The notes under the pieces: model-generated
Seen by the model: only the letters and a program-made list of their open reading frames with translations
What the model was told of the DNA's origin: nothing
The model's database searches: none
Part shown: piece by piece, positions 1-9,700 of the stretch
Numbering within the stretch: the first letter of the stretch is position 1
Layout: each line of letters opens with the position of its first letter
NCBI RefSeq assembly: GCF_001039355.2
Contig: NW_019775515.1
Location: forward strand, 282,759-326,823
Length of the DNA: 44,065 nt
Source of the DNA: Lingula anatina
Lineage: Eukaryota; Brachiopoda; Lingulata; Lingulida; Lingulidae
Reading direction: 5' to 3'
Translations under genes and position numbers: made by a program

Positions 1-39
1 CCCCCGAACCCCCCCCCCCCCCCCGGCTACGGGCCTGCA
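1..39. repeat. Poly-C tract and repeat end at the window edge
   Basis: A C-rich tract runs into GGCTACGGGCCTGC at 25-38. The same motif, reverse-complemented and next to a G run, occurs at 16255-16290. This looks like the end of a dispersed repeat, with low complexity that may have broken the assembly here. Confidence 0.4.
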
Positions 40-109
40 TATGAATTTTCAAACTTCAATTTCAGAAGAAAATACAACTACTAGCAGTAGGCACAAACAT
101 TTTCTTATC

Positions 110-189
110 TCAAATGAAGTCACACAGTTCCTTTAGGCTATCATGTCTGAAGTAAAAAGGTCTAGTTTTTCCCAAAAAGAATCCCCCTT
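110..189 (-). CDS. Possible terminal exon of the saposin gene (weak)
   Basis: A TTTCAG acceptor precedes an 80-nt stretch in the phase needed to follow exon 19. It encodes about 26 residues ending LKELCDFI and a TGA stop. No polyadenylation signal is visible below it, and the encoded peptide does not resemble the basic linkers or a prosaposin tail. It may be chance open intron, with the real continuation outside the window. Confidence 0.2.
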
Positions 190-267
190 CTGAAATTGCT
201 GGCTGCAGTAATGCATGTATATTCATACTGAACATAAATTTAGTGTGGTCAAAAGAAAATCTCCTAC

Positions 268-799
268 CACTGGTGCATAATCCTAGTTCAGAGCAGACGG
301 TCTGTGGATCAGAACTGAGCAAAGACTTGAGTTCATTGATGATCAGAGGGACAAATGTTCCACACTGAAATCAAATATAGTCACAAATATGTATAACAAA
401 TAACTTTCAAACAAAATATTAAATTGAAAATTATCACACCAAGAAAACTTTTCTCTATAAAGGATACTTTGAATATATGACTCTGTTTATCCTATCAAGT
501 ATTAACAATCATGAACTAGGATCAGGGATCAATTTGCAGCTATTTCCTGGCAAAGTTCAATCAGCTGGGTTAGGCCAAATGTAATGTGCCTCCAGCCTAC
601 AGGAGATTATAGTTAGATTAGATTATAGTTTTTCAAATTGTAATCAACTGAGGGGAAAGCTCACCGTTTGTGTGCTTTGCAATATGTTCATACATTCATT
701 CCACAAAGTGCTGTTCACTTTCTGAATCACTTCTGGGCTGTTCATCAGCTGCTCCACTGCTGTCACTGCTAATTTACACTCTTCACACCCGTCACCATT
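268..799 (-). other. Saposin-B module 6 (exons 18-19)
   Basis: Residues 522-598. It differs from module 5 by two bases in the first-half exon (Leu/Met and Ala/Asp changes) and by none in the 97-nt second-half exon. It ends in phase 1, so at least one more exon must follow towards or beyond the left edge. Confidence 0.88.
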
Positions 800-3700
800 C
801 TGGCAAAAGAATGAAATATTTAACCACTAAAAGCAGGCATGCCAATTAAATTTTTTAAAACAGCTCAATATTCAGCCTGGCAGTTATGAAAAATTTGCCA
901 AACTGAAGGTCTTTTTTGCCAGCCAGACTGTAAATTGTTATTGTACTTGACACATTTTGTACAAGTGATTCACACAAGTGATTTATTCACAATTTAAGGC
1001 CCATTACATAAAGCTTGTGACTGCTAGGTGAACAAATTTTCGCCCCTCTCACCCCTTGCAAAGTTGGGACTTAGGCAATTTTTGATAGTTGGCATCAAAT
1101 TCATACATCAAGTGTTAATGGCTTTTAAATATTGTATCCTTTTTTTTTGTTACATATTTGTGAGAGTAATCCAAAATTTGTCTCCCAACAGCAGTAAGCC
1201 AGGTGTAACAAGGGCTTAAGATACCACAATTTTAAAAACTGACCTCTATTCCACTTTCTTTCCCAATTTTCTGACGGAAAAATGTTGACTGGCCTAAAAC
1301 AAAGGTAATTTCAAAGTGACAAAATGACAAAATACTCTGAGTCAAAAGTAAAATTCATTTCAAAGCTTTGAATTAATACAACTAAAACTATGAAGATATA
1401 GTAATAATAATAATAATAATGCATTTATCTTCAATGATATATTTTTCAGCTAATGTAAAAATGCAATAAAAGAGACACATAGAGTATTCCATATCAGGTA
1501 TATCTATACAGTGTTAACATAAATATACTGGTAGTATGTACAGGGTAATTTTACTGAGGTCAAAAGAAAATCCCCTACCACTGGTGCATAATCCTAGTTC
1601 AGAGCAGACGGTCTGTGGATCAGAACTGAGCAAAGACTTGAGTTCATTGATGATCAGAGGGACAAATGTTCCACACTGAAACAAATCATTTCATAAATGT
1701 ATAGAGAGTCACAAATAAGTATATGCTACCAAAAACATTCAAACAAAATGTAAAATTGAAATCTAACACGCCAAGAAAACTTTTCTCTATATATAAAGCT
1801 GGGGTAGCGATAGCAATTTTTTTCGCTTAGCCAAATCATCACTTTTTTTGTCAATTTGTTATCCAGATGCTGTTAATTTTACTAAAAGGAATCAATTCAA
1901 GCCCTTTTTGTTTAGCCAATTTACGTCAGTTTTAGCATTTGGCTAAATTGACGAGTGTTAGCGCTACCCCAGTAAAGGATACTTTGAATATATGACTCCA
2001 AGATTGCCTTATCAAGAATTTACAATCATGAACTAGGATCAGAGATGAATTTGCAGCTACCTCTTGGGAATGTTTAATGCGCCAGTTTAGGCCAAATGTA
2101 ATGTACCTACAGGTTAATGGCTAGATTATAGTTTTTCAAATTGTAATCAATTGTAAGAAAGCTCACCGTTTGTGTGCTTTGCAATATGTTCATACATTCA
2201 TTCCACAAAGTGCTGTTCACTTTCTGAATCACTTCTGGGCTGTTCAACAGCTGCTCCACTGCTGTCACTGCTAATTTACACTCTTCACACCCGGCACCAT
2301 TCTGGCAAAAGAATTAAATATATATATAATTTCTTTAAAAGATTTCTTTAAAAGATTTCTTTAAAAGCAGTCAAAAATTCTGACTAACAATCATTAAGAA
2401 TCTGCCAGAATTTTTGACAGCTTTGAAAATTACTGATAGTCCCTTAGAGAGCATTCACAACAAAGTTGATCCATGGGCTTACTAGTCCACACATTGAATA
2501 TGATGCGCACTTGACAATGGATTCCCAGAAGGGGCAGAGCAATTAAATCTCAGCATGCTTTCAACTGGGTGGTGCCATATTTGATCATTGGATCTGTCAG
2601 GCAGTGTCTCAACTTGTTTTGTTTTGGATGCGTGCTTAGACTGAATGAACACAATATCATACCGGCCTTGAAATCTCTATATGGATCATGACCAGTAAGG
2701 CCTATATTTCAACATGTCTCCTACCAGACAATGAAAAATTTGAACATGCAGTTATTTTTTGACAATAACTGTGGTCAATGACTGTTAAATGGCATTACTT
2801 TAATGGAAAAGTTATCTTAAATGTGAAAAAAGTCTAGAATCTTGTACAAACCTTCACTTTTCCAATGCTGGTTTTCTTTTTCAGGGTTCCAAAAAGACGT
2901 TGCCCTGAAGATTGAATACAATTGATGTATTCTATGATAATAAAATCTGAACCACAATAAAATGAAGTATTTTAAAGGAATCTTAAAGAAAATCTTACAA
3001 AAAGTTAAATGGAAAATTTTACATCACAGCTCTATTAAATAAATCAACTAAACAACCTTAGTTTCAAAAATGGCTTTCCTTCTCAAATCCTTATGTAAAA
3101 AATGCTTCACAATTCAAAGGGCAATTACAACTAAAAATATCTATATAAAATGAAAACATTAGCAGTGTGCCATTTCTGCCTTGTTGACAAATAACTCACC
3201 ACCACTACACATCCCGATTTCAGTGCAAACTTCTGATGGGTCTGTAGACAGCACAGACTTGATAAAGTTTTCAGCCACTGGTACAAGTGTGCCACACTAA
3301 ATAAAAAAATATATATAATAACAGAGTATGTTTTGTTACATTAACATTAAATTTACAGAAGGTTCAAGTGTTATTTTAACTGTAAAATACTCAATACTAT
3401 AGGTTTCTATTAGGTTTTTTATATATCCTCAATGCCTTTTAATGTAAAACAGTATAGTTGCCTTTTCCACATTTTCTTGGTTTCATTAAATTAGGTGGGA
3501 AACAGATACATCTACAGAGTGACCATCTTTATTTAGCCTCAAACAAACTTAAGTAATTTACATGCAAATGAAAAATAATAAATAAATCACCAAGGCTTCA
3601 AAAATGAAATAAATCAACTCCTTTGCCTAAATGATAATCATGATTACAACTTTTATCACCAAATCTTATCTCATATCATCAAACCAATATGAAGTGGTTA

Positions 3701-6700
3701 TTTCAGATAATTCCTACTCAACCCTACCACAAAGTTCGCTCAGATATACTATATTATGAGAGTAATTTACCTCTTGGGAGCTTTGGGTTAATTCCATGCA
3801 GGCATTCCACAAGGTGGTATTGATCTTCCCCATCACCTCATTACTGTCCAGTATATCCTCCAGACCATTTACTACTATTTTGCACAGCTCACACTCACTG
3901 TCACCCTCCTGCAACAATTTGATATTTAAGGAATATATAGGATTTCTTGAAAAAAGACAGCATAACACTGTGTACAGAAACTTGTGACACCTGACACCTT
4001 CACACCTTTTTTATATTGAATCATTTCCCCAGGATAATGTTTACTTCCTACAGTTAATCTTTTTTTGTGTTCTAAACATTCTAGATGTAATTCAGAAATT
4101 TTCTTAAGTCTGTCAGATATTTGCAACATAAGCCATCTGCATGCCTGCATTAAATGTTTTGTAAGCACTCCATAATAAATAAAAAAAGTTATAATAATTG
4201 CAAGGTCACTCCTCTCCTGTAACAAAAATTATCATAAGAAGTTGGGCAGGGGTTTAACAATCATTATTACTAAATCAAACAAAAAAAAATCGAAATTTAG
4301 AAATTATTTTATATATATTTTAAATTATCGTAGATTATATACATGATAAATGTCCCCAAAATATCTGAGAGAATCACTGTACTCAATAAAACAGGTTTTT
4401 ATCAGCTTTTTGATACTTTCTCATTAATGCATTTTAATGTAAAATACTAAATCAAGCACAAAAAATAAAATTAATTATATATCTATTTTACTGAACCGAG
4501 CCTTTATGCATGATATATATTTAAAAAACATTGAAGACAATCACTTATTACAAACAGTCACTGACATTACATCATTCTCACTGAAATGATATTTTGAAAA
4601 GAATTCTAACATAAGTATCAGTCCAGGATTTTATACACACCTGCACTTTTGCACTGCTCATTTTCTTCTTTAAGTTTCCCAAAAGATGTTGTCCTGAAGA
4701 TAGAATACGAATGACAAAGTCTATAAAATTCTGAGGTGAACCACAATTATTTAAAAAAAATGTGTAAAACTTGACTATTTTCCCCAAACTGCCAACTGGA
4801 TCATATACAATGATATTTGGCAACCAAATCTAAACAGAAACCAAAGCAAATATTTACATTTGAGAAATAAAAATATTATAACTACATTTAATCAATCAAT
4901 AATCAATCAATAAAATACAACCTTAAGACTTTTGTTCCTTTTATCAAAAAATTAATATTCATAGTGCATCACAATTAAAATGGCTATTGCAACTAAAATA
5001 TGCATGTAAAACGAAAAATAAGCAGTGTGCTACAAATGTATATGCCTTGTTGACCGATAACTCACCTCCAGTACACATCCCAAGTTCAGTGCAAACTTCT
5101 GATGGATCTGTAGACAGTACAGACTTGATAAAGTTTTCAGCCATTGGTACCAGTGTGCCACACTAAATGATAACAGGAAAATGAAAACAAAATGGTTCAA
5201 CAAAGATGGCTATATTACAAAAATGTTTGGAAGATAAAGGTAGTGTTTTCGATCAAAAATACTCACTAAAATAGTCCTTATCCAATTTTTGATACTTTAT
5301 CTCATTAATGCCTTTTAATGTAAAACAGTATGTTTGCTTTTTCAACATTTTTCTGGTTTCATTTCATTTGGTGGGAAAGAAAAACATCATCAGCCTGAAC
5401 ATCTCTTTTTGTTTTCAAACAAATTAAAACAATTAACAAGATGAAAAATTAAATAATAAATCAGCCACCAAGGCTTCAAAAAATGTAATTTATCACTTCT
5501 TTTGTCTTAAAACTAACCATGATTACAAGTTTTATCACCAAATCTTATCTCATATCATCAAACCAATATGAAGTGGTCATTTCAGATAATCACTACTCAA
5601 CCCTACCATGAAATTCAATCAGATATACTATATTATGAGAGTAATTTACCTCTTGGGAGCTTTGGGTTAATTCCATGCAGGCATTCCACAAGGTGGTATT
5701 GATCTTCCCCATCACCTCATTACTGTCCAGTATATCCTCCAGACCATTTACTACTATTTTGCACAGCTCACACTCACTGTCACCCTCCTGCAACAATTTG
5801 ATATAACTTCAGGAATAAATAGGGTTTCTTGGCAAACAACAACACAATTCCCAGAAAACTGCTGGCAACAGCAATACCTTTCTGCATTACAATTACGTGA
5901 ATGTCTTTCTCAGGGTCATAAATTTTAACAGTTAACCTTATTGTGTGTTCAAGAACATTTTGTAAATAATTCTAAATTTTTCTCTAAAGTAAAAGATTCC
6001 ATTGACTTTGGTATGTCACAGACACCTTTTGCCCAGAATAACCACTTTTGATAATAATAGCCAGTAAATATAAAGGAGAAAATTGTAAAATACCTGTATT
6101 TTTTCACCTTGAAAAGTTTTACGTGGACCTTAAAGAAAAGATACCAAAGAATAAAATATCTGTTGGTTATATTTAAATAGCAATTTCATACAACTGAATA
6201 AACAGCAAGGCCATCTTATCAAATTTTGATACTTATTAATCAAAAATCACTTATTTTAAGATAATCTTAAATTCAATAACTCTAGTCTGTTGCACCTTTT
6301 CATTTTCATAAAAGTATGATGAAATTTAGGTTTCGGCAAAGAAAAAATTTTAGAAAGAACTACATTTAATTAATTTTAGATGCACAAGAAGCAACAACCT
6401 CGGGTTTACACCTATACTTACACTTCCGCATCTAAAAACGATGCAAGTAAATCTCACCTCTTACACAAAATCCAATATCAGTGCAAGCAACCTTTGGGTT
6501 TGTGGACAGCACACTCTGTAACACATTCATCACAACTGGCACAAATATTCGACACTAGAAATAGAGAACCAAATAAAGACTATTGTGACAGATACATTTG
6601 TATATTTCAAAGATATTAACATACATATACATTTCCTTATTGAGATATTGTCTCAATCAAAGCACTTAACAGGTGAAAAGGGCAATTACCCCTGTGATAA

Positions 6701-9700
6701 ATCTAAGTGAATTGAAAAACAAGCTTTGCGACATCTCTGTCTTTCTCTTCCTTTAAACTCAAACTCCATCCTCATCCCAACCCCACACCCTCTCTCCAAC
6801 CATTAAATACAATTGAATATTCACACTATCGCTGTTTTGGGTTGCTCCTTCACACACGTTCCACAGTGTGGTATTAAGGACAGACATCACAATTGGGTTT
6901 TGCGACATCATTCCCACCAGGCCAAGCACTGTCTGGCAAATGACACAGCCCTTGCTGTCCTAAAGGTAAAAAGAATAATACCTCTAATTGTTATTGCGTT
7001 TACACCATTAAATTAATACATGTACCATAATCAGAATCCACATGTAAGTTTTACACTTGTATATTACTAAGGAAATTTAGTGATTTTTCCATGTATCTTA
7101 TAACTAATGTTTGTTTTCAGAAATGATGACACTGATAATTGCTATCATATTTGATGTTATAATCAAAGAATTTTTGTGTAGCTCTTGATAGTCAAGAAGA
7201 GAAATGTGACACAGCTATAGACTACTTAACTTTAAATTTTCAGGAATAAGCTTGAAGCATGGCATTTTCAGACTTAAAAATATATCAAAAAGGAAAGATT
7301 TTATTCAAGATTCTTATCACTAAATTTTTTTTGGTGATTATCTTAATTAATGACCATATTAACAGTAAATAAACAAAAAAAAACTTATACAAACCGGCCT
7401 TTTTTTCTTTTGCATTAGTTCTTTGAATTTTGGAACCAGTTGGTTTCTTTGAGAAGAGAGACCCTGGTCTGAAAAATAAGTGATTTTTGATTAATAAGTA
7501 TCAAAATTTGATATGGATTAGTTTTCTGATGGCTACTTGTCCGGGTAGCAAATTGCATTTTTACAACATTTTCTGACATGGGAAAACAGGACATACAGAT
7601 ACACTCAGGGTTTTAATACAAATTGAGATACATTTTCACAATAATCTAAAAAAACTTTTACCTGATGGACACATCCCAAGCCCAGTGCATGCTGCTTGTG
7701 GACTTGTGGATAATGCCTTTTCAATTTCAGACAAAGCCTGTGGTATAACCAGTCCACACTAAAAATATTGTCATGAAAACTAAAAGTATTTGATATTTTG
7801 AATTTAGATATATCATTCAATCTACAGATTAAAATACCCAATTTCAAACTGCAGGTTAAAATATTCAATATATGCAGAGTTAAAATGATACCCTACAATG
7901 ACAAAAAGTTTGTTTTTTTTTTCAAAAGAGCATTATCAATTTTACATTTACTTTATTAATATTCTGAAAATTTCTAATTGTCTGACAAATTAACCCGACA
8001 TCTCTTGATCTCTTCTATTGTGCTGTTATCAATCATGCTGTTTTCATTCTTAAAGTTTGATCAAAGTTCTAACTTACCAGCGTTGAGCTGTTGGTAACCT
8101 GCAAACAGTAGCCCCAGAGAGTTTGATTGAGCTGTGCCATTGTCCCTGGATCATCCAACTTCTTTTCAATCTCACCCACAAATACCTTACACAGTTCACA
8201 TTCAGCATTCACCTGAAAGTTATAGTGCAAACATCAGTTGCCTTTGTATATTTAACATCTCTTTAATCAGACACACTGTATCAGTCTGTTAAATCAGGAA
8301 AACACTTGCAATTTAGGTCAAGGTTTACATATAGTTTCAAAAAAGATTTTATATTTTGCACAAATAATACCTTCAAATTTCTGCCTTCAACTTCTTGTTC
8401 CAACTTTGTTACTAGTTGGCTTTCATCATGAAACAGAGGGGTTCCTGAAATGTGGAATAATGTGTTATAATGTAAACAAGTATATTCTAGTGATTAACAA
8501 TAACATGTTTTTATTTATCCTATCTAGGATTTTCCAGCCACACTGAATTTTATCCTACTCATAAATCATGGCTGGGCACTTGAATTTGTTGTTTTATACC
8601 TTTTTTTTAACAATTTAATTCCAAATTTTCCCATTATGTTTAGACTTCCATGCCTTCCATCATATTACAGAGAAAATTTTGAAACCAGGCACTTTTATTT
8701 TAGGGTTTTACTGAATTTAAGATCTAAATTAGAAAAAATACAAATCTTTACTGGTTATACAGACACTGAAATTTTGATTTTGGGACTGTTGCAAATACAG
8801 ATGGTAATTTTTAGCTTGGTATTAATATGTTAAAAATATTTATCAAAGAGTTGCTAAAACTAAAAACAATTTATGGGTTAATTGGATTTTTTTTCTTTTT
8901 TTTTTTTTTTTTTTCTTTTTTGCACTTCCATACAGAAAAAAAACTCTGATATAAAATCATCCTTTCTATTCCATTTTCAATTTTCACCACTCCATGGGAT
9001 ATATATGAAAATCCCCAAAATGCTTATTTTCTGCTATCCAAAGCTTCTTATAAAACCTTAAATACACCTTTAAAATGATTAAACACCTTAAANGACGGCA
9101 TGAAGCAAACCCTTTAAATATATATTTCTGGAGTATACCTGATGTTGATATTTCCATTGGAGCTCATATAAAAATGGTCACTGTTTTAATGACTGGCCAG
9201 TCATTTTAGGCTAAGGCTTCGTTCACATGGAAAGTCTATTTTCTAAAAATCTATTTTCTATTTGCGGTATATCTTGTAATCACGGTCTGTGCCCTGAATA
9301 TCCTGCGGCGTAATTACTGGCAGCGCGAGCCAGTTACTTCCAAAGCTGTAATTAATTCTCGGCTGTGTGCTCGGAGGAGATTCTGATACCTTGACGCATG
9401 CGCAGTAGGAAGTTAGAAAGTTAATGGCAGCCGCGGTTGCTTTGAAAAATGTGTTTGTCGATTTTGTGCAACAACAAGACGAAGAAGATGAAGAAGCTAT
9501 ACACACGGCAGATACGAGTGCAACCGTCATGATCCAATGGCAAGCGATGCGGCAACGGAGGATGAGATTTTATAGAATGCGAGCACAGACGAGAATTAAT
9601 TACAGCTTTGTATAAGTAACTGGCTTGCGCTGCCAGTAATTACGCCGCAGGATATTCAGGGCACATGTGATCATAAGATACCGCGAATAGAAAATAGATT

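Noticed and set aside
7605-7868. 87-codon minus-strand frame across saposin exon 4
   Set aside because: It is out of frame with the saposin cysteines and lacks the CGLVIP reading.
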